From contig OY282558.1 in NCBI GenBank assembly GCA_958295665.1, positions 116,612,838 to 116,676,837 on the forward strand: 64,000 bases of DNA, read 5' to 3'. The notes below the pieces were generated by a model. That model made no database searches. It worked only from the letters and a program-made list of their open reading frames with translations, and was not told the origin of the DNA. Each line of letters opens with the position of its first letter. Within the stretch, counting starts at the first letter, position 1. The stretch is from Tipula vernalis (Eukaryota > Arthropoda > Insecta > Diptera > Tipulidae). Both the position numbers and the translations under genes were made by a program. Below, one piece after another: positions 35,171 to 47,401 of this stretch.

Positions 35171-38100
35171 GATAATTAGTTTTTGGCTAAATTCATTGAT
35201 CTAAATTAATTTCATTGAATTGTTTGCATGGAAAAAGAAATGACTTTTCCTGGGCACAAGGCGCATGCGAAGCATAATTCTCCAATTACCATGTCACTTT
35301 TAAGGTTATTTTTGAAAGTTAAATTACTGTCACTGTTTCTGCTTACAAAATGTTAGATTTATACCTGTTCCGAACTTGGGAACTACACAATTTCTAATCG
35401 CCCAACAGCGATTTTGATTTTCATTGCAATTAGTTATTGCCACAACACATTGCATAGAAGTCAATCACACATCACAATAAAAATTGAACTCAACTCGACC
35501 CTCATTTTATATGACTAAGTCAAATAAAGTGAGATCGGAGTTAAGTGCATAGCGAAAGAAATGCATGAGTTAAATAATTTTTCGAAAAATTATAAAATCC
35601 ACCGGAAATAGCTGGTCTGGAACCGTAAGAATGAAAATTAACTTGGTTTGTTCATGAATTCGTAAACAACACAAGTTTTTGGCAACTACGTGATATATTT
35701 GTTGTAAGCCTATACAAATTGAAACTGGCAATAGAATCACGCACAGATAAAATGGAATCTGTTTAACTTCAATGTTGGCTTATATTTCGCCCAAGGTTTC
35801 GTGAAGCGAAAAGATCAATCACTTCAATAGTATTCTTCTTACTTATTGTTCAATTACCACTATTGAAATTAGTTGAGCTCCTCGTAAAATATAAACTTAG
35901 CCATTAGGTGTAGCTTTTCCTGCTGACTTTTGATGTAATCATAGTTCCATTGGAATGGCCGGATAAAATTGAATGACACAAAATTTAATTAGACTTGTCA
36001 GTAGTAGAAGTGTGCTTCATCCCTGAACACAATTTCTTACAAACGAGTTTACAAAAAAATTTGTCACATATTTTTATCGGTAATCGATGGATGGACCAGT
36101 CTAATCAGAAAATATAAAAACTTCCAAAAATCTATAGATCATTAACAAAAAATATTTCAACTCAAACACTTGTCCCACTAACTCATTTTTCGTTCGGATC
36201 CCCGTAAAACCTTCACAATATTTGTCCGCTTGAAAATAGGCCAGATAATTATGCCGGATTGACAATTTTTTAAATACAAATTTCGTATGAATTTTTATAT
36301 AGCGACCGGACACACCGATCCTAAATCACTTATCGTATAGGTTTTTTGGAAGTTGTGACAATTTCGGGTGAAAGAGGACCCCTGACTAATCATACAGATA
36401 TTTTTGCCTTGGGTACCATAAAAAATAAGCCAGATTAACCAATTTTTAATTTCACATTACTTATGAAGTTACATATTGAGATGGATCACCTTAAATCAGT
36501 CCTAAGTATCTATGGTCTTGATTTTTGGAAGTTGTTATACTTTTTGGTTAGATAGGATACATGGCTACCCAAAAAATACGTATCCAATTGAGTACGATAT
36601 TTGCGCCATATATGCAAATTTTAAGAATTCAAACGAACACATCTGTCCTAAGTTTCACAACTGTTGTTACAAAAATACTGTGCTTATAAAGCTGCTTGTA
36701 ATACAATTTAGTATATACAAGGAGAATCGGTCGAAAAAATGGGATTGGTCAAAAAATCTCAAACACCGAAAAAAAAAGTTGATATTTGATTTTGTAAACT
36801 CAAATTATTAAATTGGCGGCATAAAGCTTTAAGTGAACGATATCTGTCGTCAGAACAGAAAGAAAATTACTCACATTTTTCGCTACTGTACTTTTCAATA
36901 TTTATGTTTATTTTTAAATGATTATAGAACACACCAGACCAGTGGTCGCATATTTTTATTCAAACTGTCTGATTATCAGCCTCTAGCGAATTCGTACAAC
37001 TTTAAAATTTGTATGCATCTAGAATTATGCTATAAGATATCATGGAATTTTTGTACGAACCATTTATTATTTTTTAATATATCAATTACAATCCAAACAC
37101 ACGACCCAAAAGATTAAACCATAAACATAATCTCATTAAACCATCTCTGTTTTATATAACATGTATAAATTCTTTCCCATATACAAAATACTTAAAGATC
37201 ACACTTAAAAATTTCAAATCATTACGGAAACTATCGTAAATGTCATAACATCGTATATGTACGAGTATAAAGAAAACAAAATAGTTTTAAAACAATATTT
37301 TGGTTCCGGTTGATTAAATTCATATTTTCTTATAATGAAAATATTTACCCAAATCTTTCTTTAAACCAAAAAAGGCCATAAATTTTGTGTTATATACATT
37401 TTCTAAACTTCTAAGCACATTTAACGAAACAAAATTACGAATGTTACGGTTAAAGAGGCGGCACAAATTTTTGTTAAGTCTATTGTCTTCCTACAGTCGT
37501 CGCAAGGCATATCGTCTTTTCGAAGGATATATTTACAATTTTTATTGTTTAGGTTTTCTTGGTGAAATTCTATGGGTTAAAGTGTGTGTGTGTGCAGAAT
37601 GCATTTTTATCTAAAACGATAAAAATCTCTATATGGGTTTTTGCTAAATATTTAGAGATTTTATTGAACACCAAAACTAATCAATTTTTAATGGCAATAT
37701 CAACAGGATTACGTTTGACTTGATGTTTTAATTTTTTTTTTTTTTGTTTATTTATTTTGTGTATATTGGGAAAATTAAATGGTTAGCCTAGAAACCAGTA
37801 TGTGGTGGAAATTGCGTTTTTGAATATGTATGTACGACTGGATTTCTTTTCAAATTATCATGATCAACACTTAAGTTACAAAATTCCAGTTTTTTTTTTG
37901 TAATATGTACAAAACACACAATAAAATTAATATTTCACATAACCTGGCCGCAAGAATCAATCCATTATAATTTAGACTTTCTTTATATAATACCGAGGAG
38001 TTGTATATGCATATACAACACATTATAAATTCTATGTGAAAATCAAAACCCAAAACGAGCGACAAGCAGTCGAAATAAAAATAAAAAAAAATCATAGAAA

Positions 38101-39588
38101 TTTAAAAACTCGACACATCATTCAACGAATTTATATGTATCATCCAAAAGTGACAATTTAACAAAATTTACGACATTTTATTTATATACAAAAACGAGAA
38201 GAGACTTTTCAAAAAAAAAAAAAAATAAAAAAATTCCTTTACACATATTCAACGTATTCAACGAAACACACACACATCATGTTTTATATGGAATATTCAT
38301 TGTTTAGGATTAATCCCTTTCATTTATAAATATTTTATATGCGTGTATTGCTGTGAATGTCGAGCTCAAATCCAAAACATTTACATATGTACTGTTGTTT
38401 ACCTATCAACCATGCTGACATATCTTCCCTGCGGTTTTTTTCTCCCTTCATACATATAAAAATGTAATCCCTCATTTGCATCCAACTATAGACGTAGAAA
38501 ATCCTTAAATACACACAAATTTTAATATTTCAGGTCGACTTTGGTTGCACATTTCGGGTACCTTCCTTCTCCCGGTACCTTCATATAATATGCAAATTAG
38601 AAATTATCATTTGCCACCATTTTCGTATACAATTTTTGTTTTTTTTTTTAATTCAATTCCATTTTGAATATTTACTTGGCCGAGTGAACATACAAATGTT
38701 TACCCTTTTATAGCATAGACAATTCAAGGTAACACTTTATACCGCACACAATTAGTTATAATTCCAGAAGTCTCTAAATAAGTACATATCTATCCGTAAA
38801 ATCAGGTAAAACATTTGATCATGTATTAATCATCTCATGATGGCGCTCCATGACTCCCTCCATATACATATCTAGATCAAATAAAATAGCATTTTTGATA
38901 AACTCTACTAATATAAATACAAGAATATTTATCGTAATTATATAAAGCCGAACCAAACAAATGACAGATAATTTATAATATTTTGTACACACAGATTTTG
39001 GTGATAAATCTCGTTATAATTATCTATATAGCCGCATACATTTTCAAAAATAACTAAAAATGGTTCTGTTCTAAAATTAATAAAAAAAAAAAAAAACTGA
39101 GAGAGATATTTAAGATAAAAATGATACATCCATCAAAGAATGGAGTTTTTCTCTTAAACATACGAGTATATAATATTGAGAAATAATAAACATTCCATAA
39201 TCCTTGTTCAGTGTAATATATAACATATACAAGATGACAAAAACTGGTAAAATGTTAAATTTTGTGTATACACAAGTCATAGCGCAAAATGCACCCTGCT
39301 GTCATCAAGTGGGTGGTCAATTTATTGTAAAAAAAAATATTTTGTGTTTCAATTTACAAAGAAATCTGGAAATTTTAACAACACACGAAACTCTTGTAAT
39401 TTTTGTTTATTATCGTTGTTTGTTTGCCATGTATATTTACAGGGTTACCTACTTGTTGGATATTCGCTTTCGTACTAAATTTAGAATTTACAAATTAACA
39501 TTTTTTATGATAATTTTAAAATCGGCTTGGTGTCGAGTTGCATACTTATTCCAAATATAAGTGCCACAAGCGCTTCCAAACTTCCAAA
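35171..39588. other. AT-rich stretch without recognised genes
   Basis: 35171-36100 could contain BEL gag or 5' LTR remnants but nothing is diagnostic. At 36100-36600 a module containing TTTTTGGAAGTTGT occurs twice directly (36344, 36523) and once inverted (36117), a possible unknown repeat. The rest has poly(A)/poly(T), TA and CA simple repeats. The 118-aa ORF at 39204-39560 has no domain. Confidence 0.4.
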
Positions 39589-39590
39589 TA

Positions 39591-40862
39591 CAGTGAAACT
39601 TTCTTAAGCCAACCACCTTGGTGGTCGCTTTAGAGAAAAACAAAAAAAAAACGTTTAAGATAAAATAAATGAAACAGTCAAAGTAATAAAACATGAGCAG
39701 TTAAAGAATTTACGTGAAAGTTGTTTGCCTTGATGAACTGACTTTATGCTTTATGATTCCTATTTGTAGAATTCGTTCACACTCATAAAAAATGGTTTAA
39801 CAACTTTCCATTCCCTAAATTAAGGGCCAATTGTTTAAGATCGGTTAATGTGTCCAAGCTCTTATTCGTAGGGGTCGGTTCTACTGCTACAGTATCGGAC
39901 TCTTCATCGATTTCCCCCTCAAACATTTTGATCCATATTTAATAGTTCGGCCCCCAGTCATTGTTCTTCCAGAGTGGACATTCCAGATCTAATTCGACGT
40001 CGATTCCAAAATCGGATTCTATATTTTCATTTAAGTTAAGGTCAATATTGGAACTCGATAGAACCGAACCACATTAAGTGAAAAAATTTTCAATTTTTTT
40101 TTCGCTGACGTTTTCCCAACTATTCATTACATAAACAAACACATCAGCCAAACTAATTTGTTTCACCAATTCATCCAAATTATCAGCAGTCTTCATTTTC
40201 ACGATTATTATCGTATGGATGATAGCCTGATCATGCGATTGAGAAATGCTAGTGGAATTTGACGGTACAAATAATAAATTAATAATGATTTGCTGCATTG
40301 TCTAACATAAAATAATTTTTAATGTCTCAGGTTACAACATATTGGCCGTTTGACGTGTTAATTACAAGGGGTTTCTCTTTTTGCCCAATGATATTGACAT
40401 ACATCATTACGGTGTTTAAATTCGGATTCTGGGGTTCGGCTTTTTGTGTTGAAATGTTTTGAAATTCCCGTTTAAAAAAACATTATTTCTCGAGAAACAA
40501 GAATTCCCGAAAGTAATGAAATAAACTCTCTCGAGAAATGAAATTTAAAAATTCGGATAGCCTCGCGAATTCTCGAGAATAATTCTCGATCGCAATCTAT
40601 AGTTGTGCATACTACACATATGAAATTCAATTAGGAAGTTTTCTTACATGTACGTACGTCTGTATAAGAGAGAAAAATTACTTTTTAATATGTTAGAGGG
40701 CAGTATTTTTTCACCAACGCATGAAGTAGTAATGGTCAGGTCGACGAGGTGGTCTTTTAAGAGAGACGATTTTACAATATATAGAGAAGTTGTTTTATAA
40801 TAAAATGCTATTTTTAAGAGGTGATCTTTTTTGAGGGGTGGTCGTCTGTGGAAGTTTCGCTG
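39591..40862 (-). mobile_element. pogo/Tigger-type Tc1-mariner element (internally deleted, 1272 bp)
   Basis: The left end CAGTGAAACTTTCTTAAGCC then AACCACC (39591-39617) and the right end, read inwards, CAGCGAAACTTCCACAGACG then ACCACC (40862-40837), form imperfect TIRs. Both are flanked by TA (39589-39590 and 40863-40864), the target duplication of this superfamily. Further GGTGGTC/GAGGTGATC copies lie subterminally on the right. A minus-strand pogo transposase C-terminus sits inside. Full-length relatives are longer, so this copy is a deletion derivative. Confidence 0.85.
39950..40298 (-). pseudogene. pogo/Tigger transposase C-terminal fragment
   Basis: Reads LLFVPSNSTSISQSHDQAII, then after a variable stretch DVFVYVMNSWENVSEKKIEN followed by FF. 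This matches the DDE region of CENP-B/pogo-like transposases: LPPNTTSxLQPxDQGVI with the third catalytic acidic residue retained as DQ, then the AWxxVxxxTIxNCFRKAGF block. The frame is interrupted by a stop after FFT and continues weakly with acidic sequence to about 39950. The N-terminal HTH and first two catalytic residues are gone. Confidence 0.8.
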
Positions 40863-41235
40863 TAGATAAAAATCCTGAATATAACTATTCATCGAGATGA
40901 ATATTTCCACAGTGATATGGTGAAATAGCCGCTGTTTTAAAAGTCTTAAAAGAAATTATTTGGTACTCTAAGGTAGCGGGCGAATTTTCAGGAGGGGGGG
41001 GGGGGGGACAAACAAATTTAGCAATATTTAGTGAAAAACTTGTCATTTCGAAAAAATATCCAAATTTCCAACAATCTTTGTGACAAATCCAAATATATTT
41101 TTGTTTTACCACTGATCTCTGAGAAAAATTGAAAATTACACAACAAACCCACTTATTGCCAAACTCGATAACTTTATATACTCAATAATTGAATCATATA
41201 GAAATTTTATGAAGTGTACATTTACCTTTTTCCAG

Positions 41236-41620
41236 TGGCGTAACTAGGTACACCAGTACTCGCAGCCGCGGGAGGGGGCCTACGGTTATTGGGGCCCGCG
41301 AGATTTATCAAGCGTTCGAATATTAGTTCAAAGTTAACATTAGATTGATGGTAGCTCAGAATAAGCTTATAGTAGACCACCCTTTCAAAATTGTAGAACG
41401 GAATATTTCTAGGAAATTTTTAAAAAAAGGCGTTGATCTAGTTTTTAGAGTGAAGGTGAAGTGAATGCAGAGTAACTACACACGTAATTTGACTTCATAG
41501 AAATAAAAATGGCTGTAGGTTCTGACAGATATTTAGAAATAGAAGAAGGTTTACTAAACTTGGTTTGAAATAAAAACTTTCGATATCAAATTATAACGAT
41601 TTTAGTATTTGCTGGGTTGA
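41236..41620. repeat. Possible transposon end with CAGTGGCG start
   Basis: CAGTGGCGTAACTAGG at 41236 followed by a G/C-rich block (41268-41300, in strong contrast to surroundings) resembles hAT-type terminal sequences. No matching opposite end was seen. Confidence 0.25.
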
Positions 41621-41639
41621 TTTATTTGTAATATATGTT

Positions 41640-41850
41640 TTGCCCTTCAAATTTACCTCTTTCGCACTTCAAATTCAACCTTTCACAAATCATACTAAGC
41701 CTTTTGCCAAATAAATTCCACCTTTTACAAATCAAGTTTTGATTAGAAAACGTTGAATTTGATTTGCAAAAAATTGAATGTGATTGACAACAGATTAAAT
41801 TTCTTTTGCAAAAGGCTAAATTTGATTTGAAAAAGTGAAAAATTGTTGAA
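41640..41850 (+). repeat. Degenerate ~20-bp minisatellite
   Basis: Repeated variants of TTGAATTTGATTTGCAAAA, spaced about 18-21 bp, on the plus strand from 41750 and in reverse sense (CCTTTTACAAATCAA-like) from 41680 to 41740. The minus-strand 94-aa ORF here is a by-product of the repeat (recurrent FCKSN/CKR). Confidence 0.6.
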
Positions 41851-42866
41851 GCATTCTTCCTAGAAAAATACCTAACGGCTCGACGGAAAAAAATTTCTTG
41901 TTTCACTCATTAAGAGCGTCTTTCAGTGTTGTGCAATTACGCGTAAAAAATAATTTTTTATATACATTACGTAAAAAAATGTAAAATACGGTAAAAATTG
42001 TAATTAATGTAAAATATTGTAATAAATGTAAAAAATATTAAAAGTGATGCCATCTAAAAGAATTAAGAAATACTAATACCACTCACATACTCAAACCTCT
42101 CTAAAAATTTTCAATCGATTTTAACGAAAATTATAATCAAAATAAAATGACATTGCAAAATTTATAATTTTTAATTAATTAAATTATCATAATGAATATT
42201 GCATATAGTATGTTCAACAAACCAACATGAATAATTAGTCATATTGATTAAACTAATTTCTTCGTGTACAATTCCACTTTTATCATTTTTCAAATCAAAA
42301 ATAAGATCCTTTAATAGAAATGTGCGCATAAAATCATCGATTAATGATTTGATTAGTTAATTATGCTTTATGCTAGGTATATATTCACGCTAGAATTTAT
42401 CGCAATGCCATCCGTGGTTAGTTTTAGCAAATAAATCAAAACATATTTTTAAGAGTGCAATTGCTGTTTACTAAACCCGCCGCAATTTTTGTGTATATTG
42501 ACAGAAATTCGCCCGCTTCCGCTTAAAAGTATTTCAGATAATGTAAATTATTTCAAAGAAATACGGGCATTATATTATGTCGGCCGCATGACATAACGAT
42601 CTTGTGCAATTGTACGATCGCAATTGTTTCGTGCATTTTTGCTTGATTTGACCGGATACATGATTTCATAGAATCATTAAACTGCATAAAATTCATAATC
42701 ATTATTACTGATACTCTGACAGTGACAGTAAATAAGAAACGATGTAGCAGTGATAATATGGATGGAAGTGATTGTGATTGGAATTGGAATTACCTATTGT
42801 ACATGAATAAAAATTTTGTACCGAAAGAGAATTTAAATCGGAAGGATCATTCTTCCAAAAATAATC

Positions 42867-42981
42867 CACAAATAGCGTGTACCGAATTTCAATATTATAA
42901 CGTATCCCGTTCCGATTTTACGGATGGCTATATATTCCCGTAGTGTTTAGTATGAGAAAATAAACGTTTATTCTACAACTT
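42867..42981 (+). repeat. 115-bp module, copy A
   Basis: Starts CACAAATAGCGTGTACCGAA and ends TTCTACAACTT. It is repeated directly as copy B (43036-43150) with a few substitutions, and its first 45 bp are repeated exactly in inverse orientation as copy C (43160-43204). Confidence 0.9.
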
Positions 42982-43035
42982 CCCATGTTTCTTAACCGAT
43001 TAAAGTGAAATTTAGTATGCAAGTTTAGATTGGCC

Positions 43036-43150
43036 CACAAATAACGTGTACCGAATTTCAATAATATAGCATATCCCGTTCCGATTATACGGCTGGCTAT
43101 ATATTCCCGTAGTGTTTAGTATGAGAAAATAAACGTTTCTTCTACAACTT
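43036..43150 (+). repeat. 115-bp module, copy B
   Basis: Direct repeat of copy A at 169-bp offset, sharing landmarks GTGTACCGAATTTCAATA, TATCCCGTTCCGAT, GGCTATATATTCCCGTAGTG and ATGAGAAAATAAACGTTT. Confidence 0.9.
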
Positions 43151-43159
43151 TTCTTCTAC

Positions 43160-43204
43160 AACGGGATACGTTATAATATTGAAATTCGGTACACGCTATT
43201 TGTG
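43160..43204 (-). repeat. 45-bp inverted copy C of the module
   Basis: Exact reverse complement of 42867-42911. Transcription through 42867-43204 would allow a 45-bp perfect stem (A with C) or a shorter-loop imperfect one (B with C). Confidence 0.9.
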
Positions 43205-44018
43205 ACCGAATTAATTTGTGCGATTGCTTTCACAGAACCGTACCAAAAACCAACGGGTTACCACAGTTATGATTGCATTTCGCTGCCCCTGCCATGATAT
43301 TATTGTAACAAAGTTGAGCCTTGATAAAGAATGATGCGTGATCCAATTAAACTTATCGTTTTCGAGAACGTAACTGTTAGAATACCAATTGCAAAATGGT
43401 GGTCATATATTTATAGGCATTAGGAATCGATTACTTCTGGCAAGCTCGCTTGGACTTGGAATAGTTGCCGTAATTAATACCAACTGTGAATGCTATAGAT
43501 AGATAGTTTTAATATTTTACAAAATAATTTTGTTTTTGACAATCTAACATAATTTCGGTGGTGAAAGTTAAAAGTAAAACATACACAGTCAAATTTTATA
43601 AATCAAATAGTATGGTACCTACGTGTGAGATGGCGCAGAATAAATTATAATTATTTGATTCATTTATGTAAATAGAGAAATAATTTGTTTAATAACATTT
43701 TCGAATAGATACAATTTTAGTACATAAAAAACAGAATAAATTTCGTTTGGTCAGCATATTTTAAACATTTTATTTAAAACACATAGTAAAATCTACATTC
43801 AAATTAATTTCAATAGATAGAGCTGTGAAATGGTTGTAATATCGACATACATACATACTCTTTTCATTTAAATGTCACATTTCGCACAGATGTCGCTAAT
43901 TATTTACAATTTCTTACTTTGTAACGTAAAAAATTTCAGGTAAAAAATACAATTATTTACACGTAAATAATAGTGTAAATTACGCAATGTAATTTACGTG
44001 ACCAACACTGGCGTCTTT

Positions 44019-44885
44019 GCCTTTGGCAAGAGAATCAAAGGATACCTGAGCTAAACCAGTCAGTCTCTATAGTGAATTTGTTAGATTAATAGTTTTCCAT
44101 TTCGGTAAACGATAAATAAAAAGTAAAATTACCGGTAAACCGGTACAATGCGGATTGCAAATTCTAAATTAAATTTTGCAATTAGTGATGGTGTTTTTTA
44201 TTTTGGTTGTTTTCGGTGTGTTCTCCTGTTTCATTTCCCCTTGTCTAAGAATTAATGTTTTAATCACTTTTTAAATTTTCTCGAGATTATTGGAGTGTAG
44301 CATGGAAATGTGGTGTTATTCGAGACTTAATTGGTTATTCGGTGTTTCGAAGCGGTGATGATGATTGTTTGGTATTTACGATATTATCCGGTACTATTTG
44401 AGGGTTTTATTCTTATTGCATATCGGTTTGTTGAACTTAGTCCTAACTTGCTTAGTAGTATTAGTAACATTAAGTTACTTGAGAAATAGTTCGAGATTTA
44501 CAAGAATTTTTGAAATTTTCGTGGGTTTTCTAGATTTTGCAGGCTTTCCGAAATTATTCATTCATATCCAAATTTTTCGGTATTATTAAAATTATTTGAG
44601 ATCAATTGAGATTGACATAATAAAGAGAATATTCGAATTTGTCTGAAAGAGAGATTTTCTCAGTTTTTCGACATTTCTAGGATTGTTCGAAATTTATAAA
44701 GATTTTCAAATTTATTCGAATTTTATATGGCAATGTTCTGCACTTATCATTGAGTTCTGGAAACTTGCAGAATTACACATATAATCTGATATATCTGAGA
44801 TTATGCTAAGCTTTCACCGACGTGAAGTTTCTGACAAAAAATTAAAACGTAATTATTTGATTCCAAACAAAAAACATCTAGTGTT
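44019..44885. other. AT-rich stretch with TTCGAGATT-like words
   Basis: Recurring words such as TCGAGATTAT, TTCGAGATTTA and GATTGTTCGAAATT from about 44280 to 44720 suggest a decayed short-unit repeat. No gene recognised. Confidence 0.4.
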
Positions 44886-44889
44886 TTCT

Positions 44890-45880
44890 TCTGATGGCCC
44901 ATTAACAAGCAATACCTAAAAATACTCAATACGCAAAACTGCCATTAACAAGATTCCAATTATCCAAGATTTCCAAGTGCACAATTTCAAAACATAATTC
45001 TTTTGGATAATGTGCTCATTACCTTGGCTTATAAATCTTACATAGCTGAACTTTGCCCAAATCTCTGGCAGTGCATGTTAATGGGCCATCAATAGAAAAT
45101 ACTCAATATTTTAAGTGGAACATTGCTAATAACAAGATTACATATCCGCCGTTTCGAAAAAACTTGTTCTGTATAATGTGGCTCTTACCTTGGCTTATAT
45201 GACCTATATGGCCGAACCTTGCCTAAATCTCTGGGAGTGCTAGTTAATGGGCTCTCCATAGAAAATACTCAATAGTTTAAGTACAAGACTGCCATTAACA
45301 AAATTCTAAATCCCTCACCAAATCTCAGGAAGTGGACCATCAATAGAAAATGGACCATCAATAGAAAATACTACATAGTTTGAGTACAAAACCGATATTA
45401 ACAAAATTCCAAATCATCCGATTGAAAAAACCGTCTTCTGGATAATGTGCCGCGTATTTAGACTTATATCTCCTATTTAGCCAAACCATGCCCAAATCTC
45501 TGGGGAGCTTGTTAATGGGCTATTATTATAAAATACTCACTGCTTTAAGTGGAAAACTGCTATTAACAAGATTCCAAATCCTCCGTTTGGAAAAAACTTG
45601 TTCTGGATGATGTGCCTCATACCTCGGCTTGTATTACCTATATAGCCGAATATTGCCCAAATCTCTGGCACTGCCTGTTAATTGGCCATCAGTAGAGAAT
45701 ACTCAATATTTTAAGAGAAAAACAGTCATTAACAAAATTCCAAATCTTCCGTTTCGAAAAAACTCTTCTTCTGGAAAATGTGCATCGTACCATCGCTTAT
45801 ATGACCTATACAGCTGAACCTTGCCCAAATCTATGGGACTGCTTGTTATTTTGCCCATAATAGAAAATACTCAAAAGGTT
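44890..45880 (+). repeat. Satellite array, ~166-bp units
   Basis: About six diverged units. The landmark GTTAATGGGCCATC-AATAGAAAATACTCAATA starts near 45077, 45242, 45345, 45508, 45676 and 45844, giving steps of ~165, 103, 163, 168 and 168 bp; the short step marks a unit with a ~60-bp deletion. Other shared landmarks are CCTTGGCTTATA, CCCAAATCTCTGG and AAAAAACTTGTTCTGGAT. Each unit carries CATTAACA and its complement TGTTAATG, so it can fold on itself. The left end (44890-45020) is a partial unit. Confidence 0.9.
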
Positions 45881-46352
45881 TATTAAAAATTACTAATACA
45901 TTTACATTTTAATTGAAATCCTATAGACTATTCTTATTCTTATTGGAATCGTATGCGAATATGTTTTCATTTCTGGTCAGCAAAATTCACGGGCTCAAAC
46001 TTTTGATATTTCTCAGTTTCCCAGGTTATTCGAAATTAATTAAGAATAACCAGGTTATTTACGTTTTACATGGTAGTGATAATATTGGTGCGTATAACAT
46101 TTCCTTTCGATAATTCGATATTTAAATACTTTCCAGAATATTCAAGGTACTTTGAAAATTCGATATTTTTGAGATTATTCGTTCAAATTTGTGATGCGCT
46201 TTATTGATATCTTTAGAAATCGTCTTTACTCTGGACATCAGATACTTTCAATTAATGCGATGCTGAACAATAGGAAGAAATAAATTTTTAACTAAAACCT
46301 TTACTTGTTCATATGTACAAGAAGCATTTTAGTAGCCCAAGAGAAATTTTGC

Positions 46353-46375
46353 GGGGGGCGGGGGAGGGGGGAGGG
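46353..46375 (+). other. G-quadruplex-capable G-tract cluster
   Basis: Four G tracts (6, 5, 6 and 3 G) separated by single C or A bases, in otherwise AT-rich DNA. Confidence 0.7.
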
Positions 46376-46399
46376 TGTCAGCTGCGGTATCTAATTTGA

Positions 46400-46980
46400 A
46401 AGATGGTTCTATTACATCGGTTATTATGAAGCTGTCTGTATCACATTGTGCATCGTCAAAAATCTTTCTATCGACTATACAGTTTCTATTGGATTCAACA
46501 TATGGTATACGACGGTCAATTTAACTTACCTTCAGCGTTACATATAAGATATTTAACAGCTACTATTTTATGTATTTTGTACTGTTAAACGCAGTTAATT
46601 GTTCTAATAATTCTGATATGAAAATACACAAAATCTAATGAAATGTATGGTCGAGTTACTGAAAATGTTGGGATGTACAATACCTTGGCTGCTATTCACA
46701 CCGCAACTAAATTTAAATAAATATATTTGATCGTAATCTAGTTTGTGACCGCCTACAATAAAGTTGAAGTCTGATTCATCTAAATACAATCATTTTTTTT
46801 GAGATCCTGTGGAGCATTATTTGAAAATTTTAATAGTTTATAGTAATTGAAGTACTTTAATTTTGTCTTAGGCTTATAAGATCCTCAGGAACAATTGGAC
46901 TACGACGTACCTTTAATGCATAGGGTTTATTTTTCAAATAATGCTTTACTGGAACACGAAAAATATTTTTACTTAGATAA
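46400..46980 (-). pseudogene. DDE-type (Tc1/mariner-related) transposase relic
   Basis: Minus-strand pieces in order: VPVKHYLKNKPYALKV (about 46960-46910, HTH-to-linker-like), YLDESDFNFIVGGHKLDY (46789-46730, the xDExxFN block that holds the first catalytic Asp), and MLNPIETV, a stop, SIER (about 46500, the LNPIExxW block with the catalytic Glu). The middle Asp block is not clear. Several frame changes show decay. Confidence 0.5.
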
Positions 46981-47089
46981 ATCGACGGCATGCTAGAGCA
47001 CGATCAAATATGTGTGAAAATTTAGAAGCATCTACATTGAGACACCGAAAAGCTGGTCTGTATAATTTTTGAATTTCTTTTAGGTTTGT

Positions 47090-47270
47090 GTGTTTCTGTA
47101 TCAAAATTAGATAACTGTACAATACATAAAACAGTAGCAGTAAGAGGTCTTGTATACGAAGAAGCGATGATGTGTCTACCGCCTTACTCGCCAATATTGA
47201 CCCCAGTAAAAACTGTATGAGAGAAGGTGTTAATTTTTGGCTAAAGACATAAAAATTTGTTAATTTCGTT
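47090..47270 (+). pseudogene. Opposed copy of a DDE transposase C-terminus
   Basis: A plus-strand frame reads VRGLVYEEAMMCLPPYSPIL followed by TPVKTV and a stop. LPPYSPxLNPxxxxW is the block around the last two catalytic residues of Tc1/mariner-related DDE enzymes. It faces the relic at 46400-46980, which ends in a similar LNPIETV block, so the two may be inverted copies of one family. Confidence 0.5.
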
Positions 47271-47401
47271 TGGAAAATAGTTAAAACGTACATATTAGGC
47301 ACAACAGAAAAGTCCGACTATCAATCAAGAACAAAAGTCAAAATTCAAAATGTTTTTCCAGCCAACATCTACGAATACTTTTTTGAAAATTCTTAGGCAG
47401 G

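Larger units (their letters stand above)
41924..44010. mobile_element. hAT-type non-autonomous element, 2087 bp, with 8-bp target duplication
   Basis: Flanked on both sides by the identical octamer GCGTCTTT (41916-41923 and 44011-44018). Both ends read inwards as CAGTGTTG, a hAT-like terminus. Subterminal DNA at both ends is packed with GTAAA/TTTAC words (e.g. ACGTAAAAAA, ATTACGTAAA), which look like transposase-binding repeats. No hAT transposase is visible. The interior contains unknown sequence including a 73-aa ORF (42722-42943) and direct plus inverted copies of a ~115-bp module. An exact target duplication suggests a relatively recent insertion. Confidence 0.85.

Noticed and set aside
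39204..39560. 118-aa plus-strand ORF, the longest in the window
   Set aside because: AT-driven composition with hydrophobic runs, no recognised motif, no promoter or splice context; treated as chance.
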